A DNA stretch of 64,000 nt from an uncultured Acidimicrobiales bacterium (GTDB lineage Bacteria; Actinomycetota; Acidimicrobiia; Acidimicrobiales; Aldehydirespiratoraceae), in NCBI GenBank assembly GCA_958296055.1, contig CATQHS010000001.1, positions 3,060,277 to 3,124,276 of the forward strand. Direction: 5' to 3'. The notes beneath the pieces were generated by a model. It searched no databases. It was not told the origin of the DNA and saw only the letters and a program-made list of their open reading frames with translations. Positions 9,175-17,378 of the stretch are shown here, one piece after another. A program made the position numbers and the translations under genes. Positions within the stretch are counted from its first letter, which is position 1, and every line of letters starts with the position of its first letter.

Positions 9175-10128
9175 TTAGAAGCCGGGGGGCCAGCCTTGGC
9201 GGCGGCTGGCGGGGCGGCGGGACCGGTCGCCGAGGGCCCAGGTCCGCCGCCAGGCCCCGGTACGGGGGCCGGTGAGGGCGGGGGTGGCTGAGGCGTGGGC
9301 CCGGCGGCGGGCCGAGTACCAGTCGGTGCGGGTCTCGTCGGCCAGGGAGGCGACCACCGCCTCGATCCGGGCCGCGAACCGGGCCGCGCTCTCGCCGTCG
9401 CCGGGGCTGATCGGGCGGCCGAAGGTGATCGAGGCGACGCTGGGCTGGGGGAGGTTCCGGCCCTTGCGGAGGATGCGGCCGGTGCCCTCGATGTGAACCG
9501 GCGCCACCGGGACCCCGCAGCGGCGGGCCAGGTAGGCCGCTCCGCCCCGGAACTGATGGCCCCAGCCGTCGGGGCTGCGGCCCCCCTCGGGGTAGATCAG
9601 CAGGCTCCAGCCGTCCTCGATCAGCCCGGCGGCCAGATCGGCCGAGCGGCGCCCCACCCGGGTCCGCTCGATGGGGAAGGCCCCGATGACCAGGGCCGAC
9701 ACCGCGGCGGTGAGATGGGTTCCGAAGAAGTAGTCGGCCGCCGCGCCCACCGCCATCTTGTGCCGCCACGGATCGGGGATCGAGGTCAGCAGCAGCGGGG
9801 TGTCGATGTGGCTGTGGTGGTTGGCCGCGAAGATGGCCGGTCCGTCTAGGTCGCTGAGCCGGTCCAGGCCCTGTCGGCGGGGGGAGGCCAGCGCCTCGAC
9901 GCCCAGCCGCATCGGCCCCTCCACCAGGGCGGCCCGGGCCATGCGGGCCGGCCAGCGCCGGGCCCAGGCGGTGTCGTAGTCCGCGCCGGTCCGGCGCCGG
10001 TCCGGGCCGGGCGCCACCCCGGCCGGGACGGTCGGGGCCCGCAGCGGGAACGACAGGGCTCGCAGCCTCCGGGCCGGCGACGGCAGCTTCCGCCACCGGT
10101 CCAGACCGAGGTCGCGAACCAGGCTCAT
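9175..10128 (-). CDS. PlsC-type 1-acylglycerol-3-phosphate O-acyltransferase
   Basis: 317 residues from ATG 10128. Transfers an acyl chain to lysophosphatidate or a related acceptor at the membrane. The acyltransferase motifs are clear: NHHSHIDTP (HX4D catalytic motif, about residue 130), a GAFPIERTR block and YPEGGRSPDG (the FPEG-like substrate motif). It is the third gene of a same-strand set (acyl reductase/HAD fusion, LarA-like, PlsC), 58 nt after the LarA-like gene. The N-terminal 90 residues are Arg/Pro-rich and not part of the catalytic core. Acceptor and donor specificity are unknown. Confidence 0.9.
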   Translation of the reverse strand: MSLVRDLGLDRWRKLPSPARRLRALSFPLRAPTVPAGVAPGPDRRRTGADYDTAWARRWPARMARAALVEGPMRLGVEALASPRRQGLDRLSDLDGPAIFAANHHSHIDTPLLLTSIPDPWRHKMAVGAAADYFFGTHLTAAVSALVIGAFPIERTRVGRRSADLAAGLIEDGWSLLIYPEGGRSPDGWGHQFRGGAAYLARRCGVPVAPVHIEGTGRILRKGRNLPQPSVASITFGRPISPGDGESAARFAARIEAVVASLADETRTDWYSARRRAHASATPALTGPRTGAWRRTWALGDRSRRPASRRQGWPPGF

Positions 10129-10186
10129 GCGGCGTCGGCTTCGGGGCTTCGATCCGGGATCGGACGGGAGCAGATGAGGCCCCGGC

Positions 10187-11803
10187 TCATGTCACGTCGG
10201 CCATGACGATGGGGGGGTTGTGCAGGTGGGTGACGGTCGGGCTCGGCCCCACCACGTCGGCGGCCATCTCCAGGGCGTCGTCCAGGGTGGAGGCGGGCTG
10301 GAACCCCAGCCGGCGCACCGCCCGGGGCTCGCCGCCCACCACGATCACCCGGCCCAGCCACTGCAGGGCGTGCGCCCCCCAGTACCACATGTAGAACGGG
10401 TGAACGCCGTGGTAGGCGTGGCTGGTGCGGTACAGGTGGATGTACCACTCGTCGGTGGCGAACTGCTCCTCGTATTTGGCCTCGATCTCGGCCGGGTCGG
10501 TGGTGGAGGCCAGGACCTGCTCGAAGAAGTCGATGTAGCTGGGGTGGTGGACGGGGTGGAACTCCCAGGCGGTGGGGTGGCTCATGATCACCACCCCGCC
10601 TTCCCGCACCAGCGGCCTGCCCCGGTACAGGTTGAAGAAGTACCCCAGTCCCAGGCACATGACCAGGATCGGGTTCATCACCGAGTTGACGTTGTAGGGG
10701 CAGATATAGGGCAGGCCCATGGTCAACACGTCGGTCTGGCCCTCCACCGGCACCAAGTGCTGGGCCAGCACGTTGTCGGTGGTGCGCTCGTGAACCGCCT
10801 CCACCTCGCCGGCCTGCACCGAGGTCAGCTCGTAGGGGGCCAGCCACGAGCCGAAGGCCCGGCGCCGGGCCGCGGCGGGCATGGCCTTCAGCCCGGCTTG
10901 CATGGCCACGAACGAGGCCCGGTCCCGGGCCGACCACTCCCACTCCCGCTTTTGGAGCGCGGCCAGCGGCCCGGTGCGGCCGAAGGTGTTGTTGTTGACC
11001 GTGGTCTCGATCTGGAAGACCCGGGGCCCGTGCCGGCGGATCACCGCGCCCTGGCGCCAGTTGGAGTGGTGCAGCTCGGAGCGGTGGCGGTCCATGAACG
11101 AGCGGGAGTTCACCATGGTGGCCACGTTGTGGTGGTGGCGCAGGGCCCGGTAGTCGGCCAGCCCGGTGGCGGTCGACTTCCAGCCTCCGTCCATGGCCAC
11201 CAGGTTGATGTTCACGTACACCAGCAGGTCGCTCTCCGCCGCCCGGCGGTTCATGGTCACCAGCTCGTCTTGGTCGGTGCGCCCCAGCTCCACCATCTGA
11301 TCGGGGTCCTCGGCGTCGTGGTTGTAGAGGGCGCCGATGGGGGAGAAGGCGTCGAATACCCGGTCGCCGAGCGCGTGGCGCAGCTCGTCGTCGGTCATCC
11401 GCCGGTGCAGGGCCAGCGCGGCGATGAGGTGGACGTCGTCCACCCCGGCCGCGGCGGCCATGTCCAGCACCTGTTCGATCACCCGCTGGCGGACGTCGGG
11501 CCGGCGCATGGGGGGCAGGGGCAGCGACAGGTCGTCGAAGGCGATGGTCAGCTTCATGCCGGGCCGCAGCAGCGAGGGCAGGGGGTCCTCGCCGATCGGG
11601 TTCAGCAGGGCCTCGGTGATGGCTCCGTCGGGATCGGCCAGCCCCGGAAGCGGCTCGGCCGGGTAGATCACCCGGCTCCGGCCGGGCGGGAGCCGGTGGA
11701 GCCGGAAGCCCTCGCCGTGGTGGAACAGCACCGGCGGGGTGGAGCGGTCGACGTCGAGGACCAGGCCGGGCCGGGGCGGGCGCGGGCGGCGGTCTGAGGC
11801 CAT
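10187..11803 (-). CDS. LarA-like (DUF2088) nickel-pincer enzyme homologue
   Basis: 538 residues from ATG 11803, which overlaps the stop of the upstream reductase/HAD gene (TGATG), so translation is coupled. The first half resembles the LarA lactate racemase family. H133 (ALHRRMTDDEL), K209 (MDGGWKS) and H225 (RHHHNV) have the same spacing (76 and 16 residues) as LarA H108, K184 (cofactor tether) and H200 (nickel ligand), as I recall them. The loop usually written DxTRPxP reads DDLSLPLPP, so the substrate arginine seems lost. The C-terminal half (from about 330) is longer than in LarA. No larB, larC or larE gene is in the window. Likely a redox or racemase enzyme acting on an unusual substrate. 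Confidence 0.65.
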   Translation of the reverse strand: MASDRRPRPPRPGLVLDVDRSTPPVLFHHGEGFRLHRLPPGRSRVIYPAEPLPGLADPDGAITEALLNPIGEDPLPSLLRPGMKLTIAFDDLSLPLPPMRRPDVRQRVIEQVLDMAAAAGVDDVHLIAALALHRRMTDDELRHALGDRVFDAFSPIGALYNHDAEDPDQMVELGRTDQDELVTMNRRAAESDLLVYVNINLVAMDGGWKSTATGLADYRALRHHHNVATMVNSRSFMDRHRSELHHSNWRQGAVIRRHGPRVFQIETTVNNNTFGRTGPLAALQKREWEWSARDRASFVAMQAGLKAMPAAARRRAFGSWLAPYELTSVQAGEVEAVHERTTDNVLAQHLVPVEGQTDVLTMGLPYICPYNVNSVMNPILVMCLGLGYFFNLYRGRPLVREGGVVIMSHPTAWEFHPVHHPSYIDFFEQVLASTTDPAEIEAKYEEQFATDEWYIHLYRTSHAYHGVHPFYMWYWGAHALQWLGRVIVVGGEPRAVRRLGFQPASTLDDALEMAADVVGPSPTVTHLHNPPIVMADVT

Positions 11804-14181
11804 CAGGCCGTCCTCGACAGCCGGGGCGGGCGCGGGCTGCCGCGGCTCCCGGTCGCCCTCGACGGCCGGGGGGCGATCGGCAGCCGCTTGGCCGGGGCCC
11901 CGGCCGAGGGGGACCAGTGCTCGATCAGCCAGCCCCGGCGGCGGGCCAGCGAGGCCAGCTTGGTCTCGGGGTTGACCGCCACCGGGAACCCGACCGCCTC
12001 CAGCATGGGCAGGTCGGAGGTGCTGTCGGCGTAGGCCACGGACTGGCCCAAGTCCAGGCCGTGGGCGGCCGTGTAGTCGGCCAGGGTCTGGTAGCGGGCC
12101 TCCCCGGTCGGGGGCGCCGAGACCAGCCGGCCGTCGTAGGCGCCGCCGTCGGCGCCCATCTCGGCCGCGATGATGTCGTCGAACAGGGGCCGCAGCGGCT
12201 CGACCACCAAGTCGAGGGCGCCGGTGATCAGCAGCGTGCGGTGGCCCATCCGCCGGTGCTGGCGGATGCGCCGGATCCCCGCCGGGAAGGACTTGACCAT
12301 CAGCAGATCGCTCAGCATCTCGCGCCCGTCGGCGTCGAGGCGGTCAACGGGGGCGCCCTCGAACCGCCGGTAGAAGTAGCGCAGGAAGTCGCTGCGGTCC
12401 CGGCGGTCCAGGGCCAGCAGCCGGGGGGCCTCCCGCAGGGTCCGGGCCACGAACCGGGCCCGCTCCCCCGAGTCCAGGTGCCGGGTGGCCAGCCACGAGT
12501 AGCTGGCCACCACGTTGGAGGCGATCAGGGTGTTCTCGAGGTCGAACACGGCCAGGTGGCGCTCGGGGTCCAGCACTTGGCGGCGGAGCCGGACCGGGCG
12601 CGGCTCGGCGCTGGCCGCGCCCGGTGCCATCTTGAGCCGGGCCCGGCGGACCATGGAGGGCAGGTGGACTCCGCACACGTAGTGGGACCAGTCGATGACC
12701 CGGGGGTCGAAGCAGAAGTCGGCCCGGTCGGCGGGGTCGGCCCGGTCCCACGTCTCCATGAGCCGGTCCAGACCGAAGACGGCCTCGCACTCGGTGTAGG
12801 CGCCGTAGAGCTCGACGTAGCCGTTGGCTCTCTGGAGCTGGTCGCTCTGCTCCTCCACCTTGGCCCGCAACTCGGCCCGGCGGCCTCGCAGGGGCAGCGA
12901 CGCCAGCACCCGGTCGGCGGCGCCGAGGGCCCGCTGGGCCCGCTGGAGCTGGGCGGACACCCGGCCCCGGCCTGGGAACGACCATTCCGGCACCCCGATG
13001 GGCTGGTTGCGGTCGTCGTAGACGGGGTGGTCGATGAACCATTCCCTCACCAGGTCCACGAGCTGGCCGTAGCGGAGGGGATTGGCCGCGCCGCTGGCGA
13101 TCTGGGTGACGTCGGGCTCGTCGCCGGCCGGGCCCCGGGCGGCCACGGCCAGGATGGTCGACACCACCAGATCGACGGGGATGACGTCGATGATCCCCTC
13201 GGGCACGCCGGGGAACTCCTTGAGCAGGCCCCGAGCGTAGGCGGCTATGACCGGCTCGGCCATGCGGAAGCCCCGTATCCACCCCGGCTTGGGCTCGGTC
13301 AGGGCCGATTCGATGATCGAGGGCCGCACGATGCTCACCGGCACCTCGCCCCTGGTCTCGACCAGGGCCCGCTCCCCCAGAGCCTTGGTGAAGGCGTAGG
13401 CGTCGGGGAACCCGAGGCTGGCCGCCCGGGCCCGGCCCGCCTCGCTCATCTGCCGGTCCACCCAGCGGCGGCGCAGGCTCTCGACTTTGGCGGTCAGGGC
13501 CGGGGTGCCGGCCGCCCCCAGCTCCCGGCGGGCCTCCCGGGCCAGGGCGGCCAGCCGTTCGGGGGTCCGGCTGGCCTGCTCGGCGTCGGTGCGGGCCCGG
13601 CGGGCGCTGTCGACCTCGCCGCGCCAGTCCACGTCGACGAAGAACGGCGACTGGTCTACGAGCTGCTCGGGGGCCGCCCCCCGGCGGCTGCCGGCCACAT
13701 AGCAGGTGGACACGGAGATCAGGTGGGCGGCGGAGGCGGCCGCCCGCATGGCCTCGGCCACCCGGACCGGCCCGAGCATGTTGACCTCGACGGCGTCGTC
13801 GAGGGCGGAGTCGAAGGAGACCGCCGCGGCCGCGTGGATGACGACGTCGCAGTCGGCCAGCAGGGACCGCCCGGCCTCGTCGAGGCCGAGTCCGTCGCGG
13901 CCGACGTCGCCGGCCACCGCCCGAACCCGCCGACCGGTCATCTGCTCAAAGGACTCCGACCCCGCTCCACCGGCCGGCGCAGACCGGAGCCGGTCGAAGG
14001 CGTCGTTGCGGAGGACGTCGCGCCGGACCCGTTCGGCCGCGCCGCGCCAGCCCGGGCGCACCACCAGCACCAGTTCGCAGTCGGGAACGCATCGCAGCAG
14101 CCGCTCCACCAGCGCGGTGCCCAGGAACCCGGTGGCGCCGGTGACGGCGATGCGCTTGCCGGCCAGCCTCTCGACGATCAA
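11803..14181 (-). CDS. Fusion of NAD-dependent acyl (CoA) reductase-like SDR and HAD-IB phosphatase-like domain
   Basis: 792 residues from a TTG at 14181 (GAGGG 5 nt upstream). Residues about 1-400 form an extended SDR/fatty acyl-CoA reductase-like domain with TGATGFLG (14-21) and a YxxxK motif (YAFTKALGE, about 261). Residues about 530-770 form a HAD-IB (SerB-like) domain: motif I is DLENT rather than DxDxT, then a TLLITG motif and YADSTSDLPML. The Asp to Glu change in motif I replaces the usual general acid/base. The gene leads a PlsC and LarA-like operon behind TetR operators, so a role in alcohol, ether or phospholipid-like lipid synthesis is inferred. Confidence 0.8.
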   Translation of the reverse strand: MIVERLAGKRIAVTGATGFLGTALVERLLRCVPDCELVLVVRPGWRGAAERVRRDVLRNDAFDRLRSAPAGGAGSESFEQMTGRRVRAVAGDVGRDGLGLDEAGRSLLADCDVVIHAAAAVSFDSALDDAVEVNMLGPVRVAEAMRAAASAAHLISVSTCYVAGSRRGAAPEQLVDQSPFFVDVDWRGEVDSARRARTDAEQASRTPERLAALAREARRELGAAGTPALTAKVESLRRRWVDRQMSEAGRARAASLGFPDAYAFTKALGERALVETRGEVPVSIVRPSIIESALTEPKPGWIRGFRMAEPVIAAYARGLLKEFPGVPEGIIDVIPVDLVVSTILAVAARGPAGDEPDVTQIASGAANPLRYGQLVDLVREWFIDHPVYDDRNQPIGVPEWSFPGRGRVSAQLQRAQRALGAADRVLASLPLRGRRAELRAKVEEQSDQLQRANGYVELYGAYTECEAVFGLDRLMETWDRADPADRADFCFDPRVIDWSHYVCGVHLPSMVRRARLKMAPGAASAEPRPVRLRRQVLDPERHLAVFDLENTLIASNVVASYSWLATRHLDSGERARFVARTLREAPRLLALDRRDRSDFLRYFYRRFEGAPVDRLDADGREMLSDLLMVKSFPAGIRRIRQHRRMGHRTLLITGALDLVVEPLRPLFDDIIAAEMGADGGAYDGRLVSAPPTGEARYQTLADYTAAHGLDLGQSVAYADSTSDLPMLEAVGFPVAVNPETKLASLARRRGWLIEHWSPSAGAPAKRLPIAPRPSRATGSRGSPRPPRLSRTA

Positions 14182-14238
14182 CTGCGCCCTCGTTCCTGCT
14201 TGATGCTTGTCGCCCTAGCGGCGGCTGCGGCCCCTTGT

Positions 14239-14275
14239 CTACCAGTTGGTAGAGACAATGTCTACCAATTGGTAG
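14239..14275. promoter_or_regulatory. Two tandem palindromic operators for the divergent TetR regulator
   Basis: CTACCAATTGGTAG (14262-14275) is a perfect 14-bp palindrome. CTACCAGTTGGTAG (14239-14252) is the same with one mismatch. They lie 23 bp apart in the gap between the leftward reductase/HAD operon and rightward tetR, embedded in longer TGTCTACCA context. Their number, symmetry and placement fit binding by the adjacent TetR protein and control of both directions. Confidence 0.8.
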
Positions 14276-14299
14276 AGGAATTTGGGTACGGTGCGGTCC

Positions 14300-14914
14300 A
14301 TGGCCGGCTCAGACACCAGGCGACGCATACTCGACACCGCCTTGGCCGCGTTCGGCCGGGACGGCTACGCGGGCACTTCCCTGGACGCGCTGGCCGCCGA
14401 GCTCGGCGTCCGCAAGCAGACCATCTTGTACTGGTTCCCGTCCAAGTTCGACCTGTTCGAGGCGGTGGTGGACGACACCGCCGACGACTTGGCCGACGCC
14501 TTCGACGAGGTGGCGGCCAGCGGCTTGGCCGGGCTTGACCAGGTGCAGGCCATCGTCGACCGCGTCTTCCGCCTGGCCGTCCACCGGCCCCAGGTGCTGG
14601 GGCTGGTTCGGGAGGTGACCCGGCCCGAGTCGCCCACCGCCTCCCGCCTGGGGGTCAGGATCAGACCGCTTTATGACCGGGCCCGAGACTTCCTCATGCG
14701 GGAGATGGAGGCGGGCCGCATCCGGCGCAGCGACCCGGCCATGCTGTTGCTGTCGCTGTACTCGGCGGTGGTGGGCATGGTCACCGAGCTAGAGGTCCAG
14801 CGCACTGTGGGCTTCGAGCCCACGCTGCGGTCCACGGTGATGCGCCGGCGGGAGCTGATGCGGTTTCTGCGGGCTGCGCTCACCCCCGAGAACCCGGCCC
14901 CGGCCGGGTCATGA
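14300..14914 (+). CDS. TetR-family transcriptional regulator
   Basis: 204 residues from ATG 14300; a TTG six codons upstream is less likely. An N-terminal helix-turn-helix (residues about 8-50: TRRRILDTALAAFGRDGYAGTSLDALAAEL in outline, then KQTILYWFPSKFDLF) is followed by a helical ligand-binding domain. It is divergent from the reductase/HAD, LarA-like, PlsC operon and lies next to two palindromes, so it most likely represses that operon and itself, responding to an acyl or lipid-like ligand. Its stop codon overlaps the first of two duplicated mini-ORFs. Confidence 0.92.
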   Translation: MAGSDTRRRILDTALAAFGRDGYAGTSLDALAAELGVRKQTILYWFPSKFDLFEAVVDDTADDLADAFDEVAASGLAGLDQVQAIVDRVFRLAVHRPQVLGLVREVTRPESPTASRLGVRIRPLYDRARDFLMREMEAGRIRRSDPAMLLLSLYSAVVGMVTELEVQRTVGFEPTLRSTVMRRRELMRFLRAALTPENPAPAGS

Positions 14915-14990
14915 CCCTGCGGGGCCCGTCGGCACCGGCCGGGTCATGACGGTGCGGGGCCCGGCCGCGGGCTTCTGATGACCCTGCGGG
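14900..14990 (+). repeat. Triplicated stop/start junction between tetR and the hydrolase gene
   Basis: A 29-nt segment at 14900-14928 recurs at 14935-14963 with two mismatches, and its ATGACCCTGCGGG part recurs a third time at 14978-14990 as the start of the hydrolase gene. The result is a chain. The tetR TGA overlaps an ATG at 14911 (mini-ORF of 12 codons, MTLRGPSAPAGS). Its TGA overlaps an ATG at 14946 (10 codons, MTVRGPAAGF), and that TGA overlaps the real start at 14978. Confidence 0.85.
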
Positions 14991-15739
14991 CCTATCGGGG
15001 CGGGTCCATTCTGGCCGAGCACCGGCCGGGCCCCGGCCGAACCGCAGGCTGGCCGCCGGTGCTGGCTCTGCACGGCTGGGGCCGCGATCGCCGCGACCTG
15101 CTCGGGCCGCTGGCCGGTTTCGAAGTGGTGGCCGTGGACCTGCCCGGGTTCGGTGCCTCGCCGCCCCCGCCTACCGGGTGGGGGGCGGCCGAGTACGCGA
15201 CCGCGGTGGCGGAGATGATGGCGGAGGCGGGCGGGGGGCCGCATGTGGCGGTGGGCCACAGCTTCGGGGGGCGGGTGGCGGTGTGCCTGGCCGCCGACCA
15301 CCCCGATCAGGTGTCGGGGGTGGTGCTGGCCGGGGTGCCGTTGTGGCGGTCCGGCCCCGCGCCTCGACCCGCGCCCGGCTACCGGGCGGTCAGGGTCTTG
15401 GCCCGCCTAGGCCTCGTCGGCCCCGGCCGGCTCGAAGCCGCCCGCCGGCGGTACGGGTCCAGCGACTACCGGGCCGCTCAGTCGGCCCTGCGCGATGTCC
15501 TGGTGCGGGTGGTGAACGAGGACTACCGCCCCCGGCTGGGCCAGATCCGCCAGCCGGTAGCGCTGGTGTGGGGGGAGCGCGACGCCGCCGCCCCGGCTCA
15601 GATCGCGGCCGAGGCGGCCCGGATTCTGCCTGGGCCGGTGAGGTTGGACATCGTGGAGGGGGCTGGCCACGACGTCCACCGCGACGCCCCCGAGGCCATC
15701 GTCCAAGCCGTCGAAGCCGTAGCCCGGCCCGGGCCGTGA
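14978..15739 (+). CDS. Alpha/beta-hydrolase fold esterase-like protein
   Basis: 253 residues from ATG 14978. The core of the fold is clear: an LALHGWG oxyanion segment, the nucleophile elbow GHSFGGR, the acid residue in WGERDAAAP and the catalytic His in EGAGHDVH. A cytosolic hydrolase of an ester or similar bond; substrate unknown. It heads a run (hydrolase, micro-ORF, MurF-like, Ddl-like, amidase) with overlapping or closely spaced genes, which suggests a common task in cell-wall or peptide metabolism. Confidence 0.9.
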   Translation: MTLRAYRGGSILAEHRPGPGRTAGWPPVLALHGWGRDRRDLLGPLAGFEVVAVDLPGFGASPPPPTGWGAAEYATAVAEMMAEAGGGPHVAVGHSFGGRVAVCLAADHPDQVSGVVLAGVPLWRSGPAPRPAPGYRAVRVLARLGLVGPGRLEAARRRYGSSDYRAAQSALRDVLVRVVNEDYRPRLGQIRQPVALVWGERDAAAPAQIAAEAARILPGPVRLDIVEGAGHDVHRDAPEAIVQAVEAVARPGP

Positions 15740-15804
15740 CCGCGACTGTGGCCGTGTCAGTGGCGGGGATTGGGACCGTGATCGTGATGGGGGCGATGCG
15801 GTGA
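15736..15804 (+). CDS. 22-codon hydrophobic micro-ORF bridging two genes
   Basis: A GTG at 15736 overlaps the hydrolase stop (GTGA), and the TGA at 15802-15804 overlaps the GTG start of the MurF-like gene (GTGA again). The peptide VTATVAVSVAGIGTVIVMGAMR is almost wholly hydrophobic and could form one membrane helix. Its VTA and GTVI segments resemble the first residues of the next protein (VTAAGTVIASG), so it may be a decayed duplicate of that start region rather than a functional peptide. It may serve mainly to pass ribosomes on. Confidence 0.45.
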   Translation: MTATVAVSVAGIGTVIVMGAMR

Positions 15805-17345
15805 CCGCCGCCGGGACTGTTATCGCCTCGGGCCTCGGGGTGCTGGCCTGTTTATCGGCCCTGACCCGGTGGTTGCGGGTCTCTCAGCGCGAGCACTACG
15901 CGGCCGGGTCCTGTGCGGTGGCCTTGGGACGCTGGGTCCGGTTCCGGCCCCTGAACTCGGCGCTGGCCGCGGTGATAGTCGGCGGGCTGGCTCTGGCCGC
16001 CGTCGCGGCGGTCGCCGAAGACGAAGCCCTAGCCGCGTGGGGGGCCGGGGCGTCAGCCGCGGCGACCTGCGTCTTCCCCTGGCCGATGAGAGTGGTCGGC
16101 CGCCCGCGGCTGCGCCTCACCCGCCGGGCCCGCACCCTGGCCGCAGTCGGCCTGGGGGTGTCGGGGCTAGCCGCGGCCGGGCTGGCCGCGGCCGGGTCGG
16201 GCTTGGCGACGGCTCTGGCCGCCGCGGCCGCGGCCGCTCCGGGGATCATCGACGCGGCCGCGGCAGTCCTGGCCCCGCTGGAGAGGAGGCTGCTGGAGCG
16301 GCACCGGCGCCGGGCGGCGGCGAGGCTGGCCAGGGTCGGTCCCTTCGTGATCGCAGTCACCGGGAGCTGGGGGAAGACCTCCACCAAGAACCACGTGCGG
16401 GATCTGTTGACCGGCATGGCGGCGGTGGCGGCCTCGCCCGCCTCCTTTAACAACACCGCCGGGCTGTCGAGAACCCTCAACGACCACCTGCCCGACGGCA
16501 CCGAGGTGCTGGTGGTGGAGATGGGCATGTACCGGCCGGGCGAGATCCGGGAGATGTGCTCGTGGATCCGGCCCGATGTGGCCGTGATCACCGCGGTGGG
16601 GCCCATGCACCTGGAGCGAGCCGGGTCGATGGAGCGCATCGCCGCGGCCAAGGCCGAGATCCTGGAGCGGGCCCGGACCGCGGTGCTGTGGGTAGACGAC
16701 CAGCGGCTGGACGAGCTGTCCCGCTCCGCCCCGGTGCCGACGGTGATGCGGGTCGGCGCCGAAGGCGGACGCGGTCTCGACGTAGAGGTCGCCGAAGCCG
16801 GAGGCGAGGTGATCATCCGAGCCGGCGGGTCCGAGATCGGGCGGGTCGGCGCCGACTCGGGCGTACATCCCGCCAACGTCGGCTGCGCGGTGGCGGCCGC
16901 CCTGGCCTACGGAGCGGCCCCGGACCGGATCGGCCCCCGGCTGGCCGCCCTCGGCCCCCCGCCGCATCGGGCCACCGCTTCCCTCAGCCCGGCCGGGGTG
17001 CTGGTGATGGACGACACCTTCAACTCCAACCCAGCCGGGGCGATCCGGGCCGTCGGGGACCTGGCCCGCCGGGTGGACGGCCGGCGGGTCGTGGTCACGC
17101 CGGGAATAGTGGAGCTGGGGTCCGAGCAGCGCCGGGCCAACGTCGATCTGGCCCGGGCGGTGATCTCATCCGGGGCCGAGCTGGTGATCGTCGGGCGCAT
17201 CAACCGCCGGTCGCTGCTCGAAGGTGCGGGCGGCGAGGCTGTCACCGCGACCGACCGGACGGCCGCCCGGGACTGGGTCCGCGACCATCTGGGGGATGGC
17301 GACGGAGTACTGTGGGAAAATGACCTGCCCGATCACTACCCCTAA
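15801..17345 (+). CDS. Membrane-anchored MurF-like Mur ligase
   Basis: 514 residues from GTG 15801. The first 170 residues are alanine-rich and hydrophobic with several predicted membrane segments, in place of the soluble UDP-binding domain of normal MurF. The ATP-binding centre follows: GSWGKTSTKNH (P-loop, about 189), FNNTAGLSRTLNDHL, VEMGMYRPGEI, AVGPMHLERAGS, then the MurF-type DDTFNSNPAGAIRAV in the C-terminal domain. Mur ligases join an amino acid or dipeptide to a nucleotide or lipid-linked acid using ATP. Directly followed by a Ddl-like gene, whose D-Ala-D-Ala product is the normal MurF substrate. Probably not the housekeeping MurF, as no dcw cluster is present. Confidence 0.8.
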   Translation: MTAAGTVIASGLGVLACLSALTRWLRVSQREHYAAGSCAVALGRWVRFRPLNSALAAVIVGGLALAAVAAVAEDEALAAWGAGASAAATCVFPWPMRVVGRPRLRLTRRARTLAAVGLGVSGLAAAGLAAAGSGLATALAAAAAAAPGIIDAAAAVLAPLERRLLERHRRRAAARLARVGPFVIAVTGSWGKTSTKNHVRDLLTGMAAVAASPASFNNTAGLSRTLNDHLPDGTEVLVVEMGMYRPGEIREMCSWIRPDVAVITAVGPMHLERAGSMERIAAAKAEILERARTAVLWVDDQRLDELSRSAPVPTVMRVGAEGGRGLDVEVAEAGGEVIIRAGGSEIGRVGADSGVHPANVGCAVAAALAYGAAPDRIGPRLAALGPPPHRATASLSPAGVLVMDDTFNSNPAGAIRAVGDLARRVDGRRVVVTPGIVELGSEQRRANVDLARAVISSGAELVIVGRINRRSLLEGAGGEAVTATDRTAARDWVRDHLGDGDGVLWENDLPDHYP

Positions 17346-17378
17346 TCGTGATCGGCGGCTGGCCGCGGGTGGGGGGTC

